Assembly: GCA_001574975.1 (NCBI GenBank)
Contig: KQ965789.1
Coordinates: forward strand, 172,788 to 236,787
DNA from: Gonapodya prolifera JEL478
Lineage: Eukaryota > Monoblepharomycota > Monoblepharidomycetes > Monoblepharidales > Gonapodyaceae
Length of the DNA stretch: 64,000 bases
Direction: 5' to 3'
Shown here: in pieces, positions 32,844 to 43,933 of the stretch
Layout: each line of letters opens with the position of its first letter
How positions within the stretch are numbered: the first letter of the stretch is position 1
Position numbers and translations under genes: made by a program
The notes under the pieces: model-generated
What the model was told of the DNA's origin: nothing
The model's input: the letters and a program-made list of their open reading frames with translations, nothing else
Database searches by the model: none

Positions 32844-34461
32844 ATGGAATCACCTCCCGCTCTACCATACATCACTCCCACACGTGGTATCGTCCTCGTT
32901 ACGGGCGCATCGGTGCGTCTCATACCCATTCTTTGTCGATCTTCGCATTTCGATTCAAACCTTACGACGGGAACATTCACGGCCCGTTTCCTCCCCTCGA
33001 TTGTCGCGATCGCCAGGATGGGTACTTCAAACCTTGCAGGGATACGTGGGAGGTGTGATTCGTGTCTGGAGGCCGAGCATCAGATGCGCGCTAACTCGAC
33101 TTCCGGATCTATCTGACCCGAACACCCCTCCCAGCCCACATCTGCCTCCTTCTCCTCCGCCAGAAATTCTCCGTCCGCGCCTGCGTGCGCTCCGCCTCCA
33201 AAGCCACATCTCTTCTGCACCACATTTCGCTCACCCTACAAACCGTGCCCCTAGCTGGCCCAGACGGTAATTATTGGCAAGGGACCGATGTGACAGGTCG
33301 CTGGGACACAGTAGTAGTGCCCGATATGGCCGCCCCGGCGTGCTACGACGATGAGATGGTGAGGTGTGTTGCGGCAGTTCATGTTGCTTCACCGCTATCG
33401 ACGAGTAAGGCGTACGCGGACTCGGAGGCGGAACTGGCAAGGTGAGAATGCCTTATTCTCTGTTGCATAATTGTGCTTTGTCTTTCTAACCAGTCTCGCA
33501 ACCGTTAGACCCATCGTCCAAGGAACCCTCAACATCCTCTCTGCAGCCCACCGAACACCCACATGCCGCATCGTTGTGGTTACGTCGACCTTTGGCACCG
33601 CTCTGCGGACCCGTCAGGCCTTGCCATACACCTTCTCCGAGACTGATTGGAACACGCAAAGTCGGGTAGACGATGGAGGGATTGAAAGCTGTGAGTGTCA
33701 TTGCTTGAAGAGAGCGCTCGAGGTGGAGATAAGCTTTGGAACCAGATAGGGCCGCCAAGACAAGGGCGGAGAAGGTGGCGTGGCGATTCGTGAAAGAGAA
33801 TGAAGCGAAGTTTGAGCTTGTCACCTTGTGCCCTCCACGTAAGTGTAACGAGCCTTTTCCGAGCTCTCACGTCTCACTCAAACTTATTCTTTGACCCCCA
33901 TTATACGACCTGCCACACCCAGAAATCATCGGCCCACTCATCCACGACCCTTCCGCCTGGGAATTCAGCCTCACCAACATCCACACCATCCTTTCAAACC
34001 CTTGGGAGAGTGCCAGTGCCACCGGAGGCGCCGGATTTGTGGACGTGCGGGACGTAGCCGAGGCCCACGTGCGCGCGGTGGAGATGGGTGTGAGCGGCGA
34101 GAGCCCGTGGCGTGCCGGCACCTCCAGCGGGCGAACCGCAGTGGAGGGAAAGGAACGGCAGAAGGACGAGGTACCGGCCGAACGCATTATTATTGCCGAG
34201 GGAACCCACACATGGTTGGACTTCTCACGGGCCATTCGTGCGAGCATGCCGATACCTCTCCTCTCCTAGTTCCCTTCCTCGACTCCTAGTGCACCTCCTG
34301 ACGCAAAAATGAGTGCGCCTGTTTTCGGAATCGACAATGCGAAGAGTAAAGCGGTTCTCGGGATGCGGTACAGAAGTTTCGAGGAGTCGGTGAGGGAGAG
34401 TTTGGAGCAGTATGCGGAACTCGTTCAGACACGAAACTATAGTACTACCGCAGGTGTTTAA
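32844..34461 (+). CDS. Extended short-chain dehydrogenase / NAD(P)-dependent epimerase-reductase
   Basis: Resembles dihydroflavonol-4-reductase-like and cinnamoyl-CoA-like extended SDRs. It starts MESPPALPYITPTRG, then IVLVTGAS, an intron, GWVLQTLQGY, an intron, FSVRACVRSASKATSL, AVHVASPLST, IVQGTLNILSAA, IVVVTSTFGTAL, and after an intron the catalytic YRAAK (Y-x3-K). Then KFELVTLCPPHIIGP, GAGFVDVRDVAEAHVRAVEM, and FGIDNAKSKAVLGMRYRSFEESVRESLEQY near the end. The glycine loop after VTGAS is split by an intron and looks shortened. An in-frame TAG at 34267-34269 lies between SMPIPLLS and the conserved tail. Two polypyrimidine-CTCCTAG sequences there suggest an unresolved intron, but no frame-preserving donor was found. 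Substrate unknown. Confidence 0.75.
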
Positions 34462-34663
34462 GGTGGTCGTGGGATGTGAACTGGATTGGGGACACGGGAC
34501 AAAGTAGTAATATGAGGAATCTCAGATAATGGCACTGGTATTCCGCAGCGATGCAGATTGTGTGGATTATGGTAATACGAAACTATTCCTCCGTTTAAGA
34601 GTCAAGAAGTCGACTTCACCACATTGCCCCCGACCTATGCGCTGACAAATTAATTATGTCTTA

Positions 34664-36769
34664 TCACCCTTTCAATCTCCGCGGCTTCAATCTGAAACGC
34701 ATCACGACAATAAACGCCGCGCTGAGAAGCTGACAGGCGAAGGAGTATATGCACAGGGGCTAGCAAAAAAAAAAAACGATTCAATCACGTGAGTTACGGT
34801 AGCGCAACTGTGCAAGAGCGTGGGGACCCGCATCAGCCACTTACCCAAATGTCGATGGCCTTCACACCAGTCACGGGGTCGAATGTGGTATGGGCGTCCA
34901 CTTTGAATAAGCAACCAAATCATTAACAGAAGATCCAACCTCGCACATGCGCCATGATGCCCCACCGCCGACCTTTACTCACCCAACGCCCCCCCAATGG
35001 GTCCTCCCACCATAGTCCCCGGCAAGAACCCCGTAAACACCCAGCCCAGCTTTGCGCCGAAATCATCATACCCTAACATCACCGCCACAGCCAGTGGCTC
35101 GAGGGTGACGTACCCGCCCGTTCCGAGGCCGTAGATGAAAGCGGCGGCGATCATGGACGAGAGCGAGGTGGCGGTGGCCCAGAGGGGGATCACGGCGAGG
35201 AGGAGGAGCAGCATGGAGAGGATGAAGACGTTGCTGGTCGGTGTGGGTGGGGGGTACGGGTGTGAGGAACGGGTGGGAACAGGGAAGGAGCGAAGCTCAT
35301 GCTCACAGGAGACCCAGACCGTCGCTGAGGACGCCCATGCTGAGACGACCCACGGCGGACCCGATGTTGACCATGCTGAGGACGAAAGCGCCTTGGCTTG
35401 GAGTGAGGCCGACGTTGACGGCGGAGGTTGGGCTGGGGAACGGTAATTCATGACAAGGTTGTGTCAGAGCCGGTGTCAAACAGAGATCAGGTCTTTCTAA
35501 GCATCGAATGGCGTCAGCAAACTCACAAGAACAAAAAAGGAATGTAGAACGCAAAGCAGCAGAACACGCCCTGCATGTACAGCATCCAGAAGTCGACTTG
35601 GCGGACCAGCAGGGAGAGGAGCGAGCGTGGGCGGGCTGGCGGTGGCGGCGTGTGGGTGGTGGGTACGAGGTGCTTTTTTGATTGGGTGGGTGGAAGGGAC
35701 ACGGGGGATTCGCGGGCGACACGGTACCGGATGAAGCGGGAGGCGAGGAGTACCACTGAGGGGATGGGGATGACGGGGTAAGCGGTTTGACCGGGTTGAG
35801 GCAATAACGCAGGTGAGCTTACCTCCGAAGGCGATGAATCCGTTGATGCGGAGTGCCTATATGTGGCTTGTAAGTACTGCATCTCATGACGGTCAGGTTT
35901 GGAACATTGTCAACTCACCCACCGCCACCCCAACCCCGGCGAATCAATCATCCTCTGTGTCCAATTACTGATCGCGAACCCTCCCAGCCCGGACCCGCAC
36001 TGCATGACGCCCTGGGCCAGGCCCTTTCGGCGCCGGAACCATTGCACGGGGAGCACGGAGATGGGGTAGTAGCAGAGGCCGATGCCAATGCCGACGATGG
36101 CGCCTGGTGGTAAAGGGTGCGTGAGGGAGTAAAGAAGCAAGGGGAGGGGGGGAGAGTTGCTTACCTAATGTCAAGTGCAGGTGCCACACTTGGGTGGAGA
36201 GGGAGCCCAGTACGTCGCCAACGCAGATCAGGAGACCGCCGAGGACCATTGTGTGGCGGTACCCTATCCGTTTGGTGACGCTTTACGTCAAAGGGTGGTG
36301 TTTGAGTGAGGTTAACCACATGGCACATCCAGTGAATCTCTGATGTACTCACGCGACAGACAACGGCCCCGCGACCGACCAAATCGACGCACACACGGCG
36401 CTGATAAGCGATACGACGAGATTCGTCGTGTCGAACGTCTTGTCGTTTGCAAAGAACCGCTGCAGGACGCCGACTTTGGTATTCACAGACAGACAGCTCC
36501 CTCAGCTTGTGATACGCGGGGATACCAAGAGAGCGCCCCTACTCACAGGAATCTCTCTGTCCGATGCTCTGGAAGGAGACAAACAGGGCCGCGAACACGA
36601 TGAGCCATCCCTCCGGTCCGTCCAGTGGCGGCAGTGCGGGATCCGCTTCCGGTGCCACATCAAGCGACTCGCCCGTTTCCTTTGACCCCGAGTCGGTAGA
36701 CACAGCGCGGGAGGGGTCGCGCACGGTGAGGGAGACGACTGCCGATTTCGTGGGTTCAGGGGATGCCAT
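34664..36769 (-). CDS. MFS permease, monocarboxylate transporter-like (MCH family)
   Basis: Plasma or internal membrane transporter of the major facilitator superfamily. A hydrophilic N-terminus of about 50 residues (MASPEPTKSAVVSLTVRD) leads to the first helix GWLIVFAALFVSFQSIG. Following exons give LVVSLISAVCASIWSVAGPLSV, RIGYRHTMVLGGLLICVGDVLGS (the loop 2-3 region), IVGIGIGLCYYPISVLPVQWFRRRKGLAQGV (a hallmark of fungal MCT-like permeases), SGLGGFAISNW, a central hydrophilic loop (PPTQSKKHLVP), FWMLYMQGVFCCFAFYIPFLFL, VLSMVNIGSAVGRLSMGVLSD, MLLLLLAVIPLWATA, YGLGTGGYVTLEPLAVA, and the last helix with FRLKPRRLKG at the stop. Ten or so short introns. Substrate unproven; monocarboxylates or riboflavin are typical for the family. 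Confidence 0.88.
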
Positions 36770-36946
36770 TGGTGCGGTCGGATGTAAAATTGGGCCGTGG
36801 ATGTAAAATTGGGCCGTCGCCGTGCGTTTTTATAAGACAGAACGGAACGTCATTACCAAACACAAAAATCAAAGGAAAAAAATGAACTCATGACTTCAAA
36901 CATCTTACAATACTACATAGTCATGATCTCAGTCTCCCGGCACCAC

Positions 36947-38426
36947 CTACGGCGCCGCATCCACAAGCCCCACTGCCAGCTTCTTATAATCCCCCGACGT
37001 CTCCCCGGCAATCCTATGCGCCAGCGTCTTTCCGTACTTCTGCAAATACGCCTCCTTGATCGCGGCCATGATCTTGGGGTATCTGTTCCGAACCAGGAGG
37101 CGGACGAGCATTTCGTCGTTGGTCCCGAGCCCGTGCATGGATTTCTCGAACAGCTCGGCGAAGTAGAGAGGGCGGTTTTGGAGTGAGCGGACCGTGTTGG
37201 TGAGGGCTTTGCGGATGTCGCCGGAGAATTCGTTCTTGAGCTGGACGGGGGGATGGGGGGTGTGGGGTGTGGGGACGTGGGGACGTGGGGACGTGGGGAG
37301 GGGGACAAGGTGAGGTGTTGGTTGGAACTTGCAGAATCGCTCGGCGACTGCAAAACTTACCGCGTGCAAAAGGTCGTGACCGTACTTGAGTGCGTACTGC
37401 CTGATCACCTCGGTCATGTGTGCGTCTGACCGGTTTCCCACAATCTATCAAAGAAACGCAAACGCAGCCATTTAAAAAGACTCCTTTCCTCTTCACCACC
37501 TGCCGATTGCCTCGCGCTCCGCGCAGATCATTCGCCTCCGGCGGACAGCCTCGCTTCGCTCGGGCTCGCGCTCACCTGAATAAACTTAATCTCCTCCGTG
37601 CCCATCCTCCCTTCACCCGCCTTATACAACGTCTCCACATCCTGGGCCACATCTCGCATCACCCCAGGGTCATCCCGGGACCCGCACAGCAGGACCGTGA
37701 GGAACTTCTTGAGATCGCCCGAAGTCTCTGAGGTGACGACTTTTTCGAGGTCTTTTTGGTACAGGTTGGTGTAGGCGGCTTTGATGGCGCTGATTTCGAT
37801 CGGGGTGCGCCCGACGAGGACTTCGATGAGGACGTCCTTGAGTCACCAGGGGGTACAGTGCAGGTGAGACGGTGGCCGGTGAGACGGCATGTTTGGCGAA
37901 GAGCGGGAGTGAACGCACCTCGTCAGTCCCCAGCCCCTTCATGGCGTGGTAAAGCACCTGAGCGTCGTACTCTGCAGGGCTAGAAATTTGCGTCTTGGCG
38001 ACTACTGCTCGACCTCGCAGTCTCCACATTGCACGAAACTCACTGCATGACAAGTCCCTTGGCCAACTTCCCAAAGTTGCCCGACGCTTCACCTATTTCC
38101 CACCACCCACAAGTCCAATCAAAACCCCGCTTCCAAGACGGAAGTGAACAGACAACGATAACGCACTCCCGATCTTCTCGTCCAGGGTCTTCCCGAAATT
38201 GGCCTTGTAAGCGTTTGCAATCTCGAGGACTTGGGTGACGCTGCGCTTGGTCAGGATGTCGATGAGGACCTGTCATCGTTACCGCAGTGTGTCAGCCGTC
38301 TTCCATCTTCCCTCCCCGCTCCCCTCGCCAGAGAGAGAAACCCACCGAGCTCTTCATGCCCAGCCCCTTGAAGCATTCCTTGAGCGCATTTGCGTCCGCG
38401 ATGGATTGGTCGGAGAAGGCTGACAT
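36947..38426 (-). CDS. Annexin (four repeats)
   Basis: Ca2+-dependent phospholipid-binding protein. It starts MSAFSDQSIADANALKECFKG at 38426. Four annexin repeats are readable across short introns: repeat 1 CFKGLGMKSS, VLIDILTKRSVTQVLEIANAY; repeat 2 YHAMKGLGTDE, VLIEVLVGRTPIEISAIKAAY, YQKDLEKVVTSETSGDLKKFL; repeat 3 LYKAGEGRMGTEE, IKFIQ, IVGNRSDAHMTEVIRQYALKYG; repeat 4 FEKSMHGLGTNDEMLVRLLVRN, AAIKEAYLQKYGKTLAHRIAGETSGDYKKLAVGL. Type II Ca sites (G-x-G-T-D/N-E) are clear in repeats 2 and 4 and altered (GMKS) in repeat 1. The short N-terminal head of about 10 residues gives few regulatory sites. Annexins are common in fungi and oomycetes. Confidence 0.95.
37247..37312. repeat. G-rich short tandem repeat in annexin intron
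   Basis: The + strand has GGGGGG-type runs followed by three near-perfect copies of a 9-nt unit, GTGGGGAC then GTGGGGAC, with many runs of four or more G. It could form a G-quadruplex; on the coding (minus) strand it is C-rich and may serve as a polypyrimidine tract. It lies between annexin exons. Confidence 0.7.
37526..37575. repeat. Dispersed repeat copy in annexin intron
   Basis: GATCATTCGCCTCCGGCGGA then CAGCCTCG matches 26610-26638 in a glutaryl-CoA dehydrogenase intron, followed by a GCTTCGCTCGGGCTCGCGCT-like tail. It is found in an intron here as well. Confidence 0.6.
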
Positions 38427-39689
38427 TGCGTGGGGGTATGTGGGTGTGTGGTGTGCGGTGTGATTGCCTTGGAGTTGGCTGTGGACTGCGTGGACTGTGG
38501 AGCGGCGAAGGGTGCGAAGACGATCGGCGAAGCTGCTTCCACACATCTGTACACACCCAATTATCCCCAGCCAAGGCTTGTACTCAGAACTTTAAATGCT
38601 CCCACCGATGGCTCCACCTATCACGTTTTCAAGACCCACCTATCCAACCACACAGACTGCACGCCATGTCCCTACTCTCCCAACCATCCGTCCAAGACGC
38701 AGGTGGCAGAGCAGGATTTGGACGGTGCAACGGAAGATGCTTAAGCAGCACACCGCACACCCACGCGGGCACATGCGCAGTCACGTCGCCACACCGTGCG
38801 GAGACAGGCAGCACCCACACACGCTACCCCCCCAAAAGGAAAGGCACACCACCCACCTCCTCAATCAGCTCCACCTCCACCTCAACCTTCGAGCTCGCTC
38901 CATAGGGAGAGCAGGCCCTGCTGGATCCGGGTCAAGACCACAGAAGGGAAATTGGGTCGGTGAGCCAGGATTGGGCGATGTCAACGGTTTACGACACGGC
39001 GGATATTGGAGCGACGTAAAGAAGTCGACCTGCCCGACGACGACACGTCATCCCCAAACAACCCACCACGATGTTACCGACGTCGTCATTACAGGGCGGA
39101 CCACGATTGCCGTGACCGATTTCGCAATGATGACGCGCGAGAGGACGGGGGCGTACACGCAAGAAGAGCTAAGGCAGCATTGACAAAACTTGGGAATGGA
39201 AGACGGAACAAAATATAGTTTCAAGCACGCGTGCTGCATCACTCATCTGCTGCAAATCATGAAAGTGATGAATGCAATATTGTCTAACTGCAACTAGCTT
39301 ATGGAATTGTTCAAGCTCTTGTGTATTTATCATTGTATGTTTAAGAAGGGCTATCACAATTTGCTCACTGATCAGTAGTCACTACCTTGCAATTGTAACA
39401 ACATATGTGTGAAGCTCATAGTCTGTCACACTGTGACTAGGCATTTGCTGACTCCTGTTGACTGGCTTTACAGGTGCAGTGCTTGGCACCATCAAATTGA
39501 ACTCCAGTGCTCTATCTCTCTCCACTGTGACCTAAGTGGCATTGAGACATCGATTTAAGACATGATAATGGAACCCAGAGTGATAGTGGAGGATTGCAAA
39601 AGCCACTGAATGACCAAAACAATCTCTTTGCCATGGGGTGGAGGGCCTTTGTGTTTAAGTATTGAATTTGGTGAGCTCAGTGGCAGAGA
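38427..39689. other. Intergenic, 1.2 kb, no intact gene
   Basis: The left part (38430-38900) is C/A-rich with weak frames. From about 39190 the base composition shifts to AT-rich DNA unlike the flanks. On the minus strand one frame around 39440-39690 is largely open (for example FWSFSGFCNPPLSLWVPLSC) but matches no family I know; it may be more of the decayed mannosidase or unrelated debris. Confidence 0.4.
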
Positions 39690-40150
39690 TAAGATGAATG
39701 AACCTTACCAACCTTATTTGAAACTCCTCCCAACACCACTGTAAGCCCATGGTCATTTGGTCCAAAGCGTCCCTCCAATGACACACTGCTTCATCTTGTG
39801 AGACACCGCCTTAATCAACAAAATTGAATCTCCCCTGCTTGATAAGAGCCCACATTCGTAGTTGAGTGGTTACGTTGAATTTTTGTTCCACCTTAACAAA
39901 GCGCAAAAAAATCGGAGGGGGCGTTGGACGACCACTTGCGGCAAAAATGACATCACCCCAGCTCATCAAGTCCAGAAGAAGCACACATCTGACCACCTGA
40001 ATCTGCGCGTATTGTCCGCCTCAAGTTCAACGAGCACATTGTCGAGAATGGCGCGGACTTTCTTCTCAAAGTAGTCGTCATAAGTCTCCAGCCAACCGGC
40101 ATCACAGTTGGACAAAGGTACGATCAGCACGTCCAGGACCATGTTGATGG
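39690..40150 (-). pseudogene. Relic of a GH38 alpha-mannosidase
   Basis: Reading minus: VLDVLIVPLSNCDAGWLETYDDYFEKKV then RAILDNVLVELEADNTRRFRW, SDVCFF, then in another frame TTQLRMWALIKQGRFNFVD and, past a stop, GGVSQDEAVCHWRDALDQMTMGLQWCWEEFQIR. In order these correspond to the GH38 pattern HSHxDPGWLxTxxEYY, ILDxVVxxLxxxPxRxFxWxExxFF, VxxLVxxGxLEFVNGGWxMxDEAxxHxxxxIDQMTxGHxWL. The zinc-binding HSH has become LSN, frames change at least once and a stop interrupts, so it is inactive. About 150 of the roughly 1000 residues of the family are left, in unusual AT-rich surroundings. No functional copy is in the window. Confidence 0.7.
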
Positions 40151-40310
40151 TGCAGGGCTGTCAGGTTTAACGCTCCGTCGTCGTTCGGTTGGGCTCGCTT
40201 GACAGGCGCGGAGGAGGACGGCCTAGCGAGAAGGGCGGCAAGAAATGGTGACAGTTTCGAAATAAAGCCTTATCTTCAAGTTGTAACTCGACCACAGCCC
40301 AAACTCAACC

Positions 40311-41978
40311 ATGAGCGGAGTCCCCGACAAGCGCAAGGCGGACAACGATGCCGGCACTTCCTCGTCATACAGCACGACGTCGCTCGTGAAACGCCCGCGA
40401 ACCGACGACCCAAACGACGCAGCCGCGCTCATTTTGTCTGGGCAGTCTGCTGCAGCAGCCACGGGCGCGCTCTCCCGGACCGTGAAGAGGACAAGTGCGC
40501 TTGCGGCGCCAATCATGCTGCTGACGGGTCATGGGGTGAGGAAATGTGGAGGTGTTCGCGAAAAAACTGAGGTGGTTGAACAACACACTGTCGTACCGAT
40601 AGGGCGAGCTTTTTACGGCCAAGTTCAGTCCAGATGGTCAGAGTGTTGTGTCTGGATCGTTTGATAAGTCGATATGTGGGTTGAGCCTCTTCGGAATCGA
40701 TTCGTTGGGGTTGCTCTTCTTTGAGACGCCAGTCTGACTCGGCATCATGTTTGACACGTCCTTCGTACGCAGTTCTGTGGAAAACATACGGCGACTGCTC
40801 GAACTATGCTGTTCTCAAAGGACACAAGAGCGCCGTTATCGAGGTTCAATGGGGTCGCGAGGGCGAGTGAGTTCGCGTCGCTTCATTTTGTGAGTCCCTG
40901 AGACCTGGCAAGCTGAAACAAATCTAATACAATTCCAAAGTGTTGTGTACTCTGTCTCGGCCGACAAGTCCATGTGCCAGTGGGACGTGCCCACCCAAAC
41001 TCGCCTCCGCAAGCACGTTGGCCACACCGATATCGTGAACACCTGTGCTGTTTCGCGGAAGGGAAGGGAGCAGCTTGCAACCGGTGGAGATGACTGTTCC
41101 GTGAAGGTCAGTGGTTCGTGATTCCACGGGACCCTGAGGTTTGTAATGACAGGACCATATGGCAATTGGCATGGCATCGGACCTGCCCTGTAGATTTGGG
41201 ACCCTCGAGAGAAACAAGCTGTCTACACCATCTCTGAGAAGTGGCAGGTAACGGCTCTCGAATGGAGCGCTGATGGCCAAAACTTATTCGTCGGCGGTCT
41301 CGACAACCAAATCAAGGTAGGTTTGGGTTTGCTGCGGTTCGAAACTGCGACACACTATGCCCACACAATTCCGTTGCAGGCGTACGACCTCCGTCGACCG
41401 GAGCCCCTGTATACCCTTTCAGGTCACATGGACACCATCACTGGACTGCGTATCTCCCCAGACGGTTCCCGCCTTCTTTCGAACGGGATGGACAACACTG
41501 TCCGTACTTGGGATGTGCGACCGTTTGCTCCTGGAAGTCGGTTGGTCGGGGTTTACGAAGGTGCGTGACTTGAGTACCACTAAACCAGCGGCTCTGACAA
41601 GAACTCACACGAGGCTCCAAAACGTTTGTCCAAAAGGTGCCCCTCACGGGTTCGAAAAGTACCTCATCCGCCCGTGCTGGTCGTCCGACGGCGCGTTCGT
41701 GGCAGCCGGGGCCGCAGATCGCACGGTTCTGGTCTGGAACGTTGATACGAGGAAGATCGTTTACAAGCTGCCCGGCCACAAAGGCGTTGTCACGGAGGTC
41801 GGGTGGCATCCGAAGGAACCGATTGGTGAGTTTGTCTGGTGGTGCTTGCTCCGCTTTGGTTTGCTGGGGCAAGTGCTAAATGGACGTTCGCCCTTCGAAT
41901 AACCACGCAGTGCTCTCGTGCAGTACCGACAAGACTATGTATCTCGGGGAGGTTAACCCTGACGAAGTGAGGTTTTGA
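40311..41978 (+). CDS. SNRNP40: U5 snRNP 40 kDa WD-repeat protein
   Basis: WD40 propeller of the U5 snRNP, partner of Prp8 in the spliceosome. It starts MSGVPDKRKADNDAGTSSSY at 40311, a basic tail. WD repeats: APIMLLTGHG / GELFTAKFSPDGQSVVSGSFDKSI; GDCSNYAVLKGHKSAVIEVQW / VYSVSADKSMCQWDV; RLRKHVGHTDIVNTCAVS / LATGGDDCSVKIWDPR; VTALEWSADGQNLFVGGLDNQIKAYDLR; YTLSGHMDTITGLRISPDGSRLLSNGMDNTVRTWDVRPF; APHGFEKYLIRPCWSSDGAFVAAGAADRTVLVWNV; YKLPGHKGVVTEVGWHPKEPI / LSCSTDKTMYLGEV. The NGMDNTVRTWDVRPF and GFEKNLI-like blocks are diagnostic for SNRNP40. About eight introns; stop TGA at 41976-41978. Confidence 0.95.
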
Positions 41979-42300
41979 AGGGATGATGGCGGAGTAGTTG
42001 AATTGGCTTCGGTGAACTTGGGAGAGCAAACCCCAAGTTGCGTAGGGTCGCAGTGATAAATTAGTTACTGTATGACAGCGTGTGCCAGCATCAAAAATTT
42101 CGTTCGAAGTGATGCACTTCCGTTTCACTTCGGTGAATTGTTCGCAGGCACAGATGGACCGAAGCAAATGACTCAACCAAACCTTTTCGCTTCCTCAAGG
42201 TCCGACCACCATTTTGTCCCAAAACAAAGCGCCGAGACAGCGCGCGGCTTCTTCAATCGAATCGATTTTGATCCCGTCACTCAAGGTCTCGCACGGACAG

Positions 42301-43679
42301 ATGCTCGGAACTTTGGTTGATGTCGGGAGCGATCCTCAGCAAGAAACAAAGCAGTTCGACAAGGAGGATGGAACAGGTAATTCACTGAGACTCAATGCTA
42401 TTCTTCTCTTCGAGAGAGTGCCAATTACTCTCCTAATGAAGGGGTGGCGATTGAACCGATTCTGCCGTAATCCACTCGCTCTAAATTGGCCACGTTGATC
42501 TTACCGTCCTCTCTTTCTCTTCTTGTAGGGACGCGTCAGACTATGGCACGCCGATCCGACTCCCAAGCAACGCTCTTCTGCTCGGTGGACGTCACGGATC
42601 GTGGTTCCATATCAAGTGCAGCTGGCACGGATGATAAAGACTTTGGAACCTGGGTCGCGTCGCCAGCTCGATACGAAGGCAGTGACGTCGTAGATGGTAG
42701 CGACGGTGTAGACATCAAAAGGGCGGGGACGCTCATCGGATCGTTGGATATCTACGCACTCCCCCCTGAGTGGATGCGACAGGACTTGGGTGACAACATT
42801 GGGTCTCCTACCGCTCCCGCTGGGTCAACAGAAGACGATGAAGGTAATCTCGCATGGTTTTTATGTGATACTGAATCCACGCATGTCTCATGGTTGTCGA
42901 CGTCGTGATGATTTTCAGATCGCATCCATGACCCAGACTTCACCTCAAACCGGGCGTGGACCTCATCTAACGTCGACAAGTACCATCGAAGGGCGGAGGC
43001 GGCCGCGGTCGCCATACAGAAACACTTTAGGGGCAATCAAGCGCGGAAAGCGGGAGCTGCTCTTGTCAACGCGACTCCCACACTGGAGAAGGACGATCAA
43101 GATTACGATCCTGTGAATGCTGGGCCTGCTTGTGCGGTGGAGAAGGAGGGCAGTGAGTCGTCTGAACAGGGCAAGCGTTCGAAGATGCGGTACTATTGCT
43201 TATTTCTCGACCGCGAAATCTTTACTTCAGAGACCTCACTCACCGGCTCGAGACTCGCACAAGCACTATCCCAGAACCGCCAGTGGGCTCAAACCTCCTT
43301 CCATGTATACCACGAACGCACAGAGGCCGCCGTGATTGTGCTTCAGAAGCACTTTCGAGGCGCCATAGCACGGGCAGAAGCCGCACGAAGAAGACAGGAT
43401 AAGATTCTCCAAATGAATAGCGTTATTCAGGAGACCCACTCACGGGCAGCTTTGAATATCCAGAGAGGTGCGTTCCCCTGCCACGTCGCTCACTTCCTTC
43501 ACACCATCACTCAAACGTCCCTCCCAGTATTCCGAGGCCACCTCGCACGTCGTCGCTACGTAATCCTCCTCAAGAACCGGCACTGGGCCCAGGAGCGCCT
43601 CGTCGCCGCGCACGTCAAGACGGAGCATGCAGTGGACCTGTTGAAGACGGCATTCCACAGTCGCAAAGCGAGTGCTTGA
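42301..43679 (+). CDS. IQ-motif protein, function unknown
   Basis: The start is taken at the ATG 42301 (MLGTLVDVGSDPQQETKQFD); the frame is open further upstream but without a Met. After an intron (about 42375-42527) follow TRQTMARRSDSQATLFCSV and a disordered acidic stretch ending STEDDE. Then DRIHDPDFTSNRAWTSSNVD and three IQ-like units: AVAIQKHFRGNQARKAG, VIVLQKHFRGAIARAEAARR, and across an intron ALNIQR-VFRGHLARRRYV. The last part has NRHWAQERLVAAHVKTEHAV, a helical repeat echoing NRQWAQTSFHVYHERTEAAV. IQ motifs bind calmodulin or myosin-type light chains, so Ca2+ signalling or cytoskeleton (for instance flagellar) work is plausible. No wider family recognised. Confidence 0.7.
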
Positions 43680-43933
43680 GGCGGTTACGATTGGTCTGTC
43701 GTCGTAATGCTATGTTTCGCACGCACATAAATGTTGTCTTGCTGTTTGTAAGGTGTTGTTTTCTATTTGCGGTACTTGTAATATGTTTTGTACAATGGAA
43801 AGGTTAGTTGTCAATACGAGACCGATGAAAACCCCGACTCCTCCTACAAAAGATATCAGCGCATTGATTTGTTGGTCACGAGGAGAACTTGAATTCCACG
43901 GTAATAGCACTTTCCTCACCGTGTTCGAGACCG

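Noticed and set aside
38596-39183. Hypothetical 195-codon gene
   Set aside because: Pro/Thr/His-rich frame without motifs, overlapping other equally open frames upstream of annexin.
42072-42320. Separate short gene between SNRNP40 and the IQ protein
   Set aside because: No motif; the neighbouring frame leads smoothly into the IQ protein.
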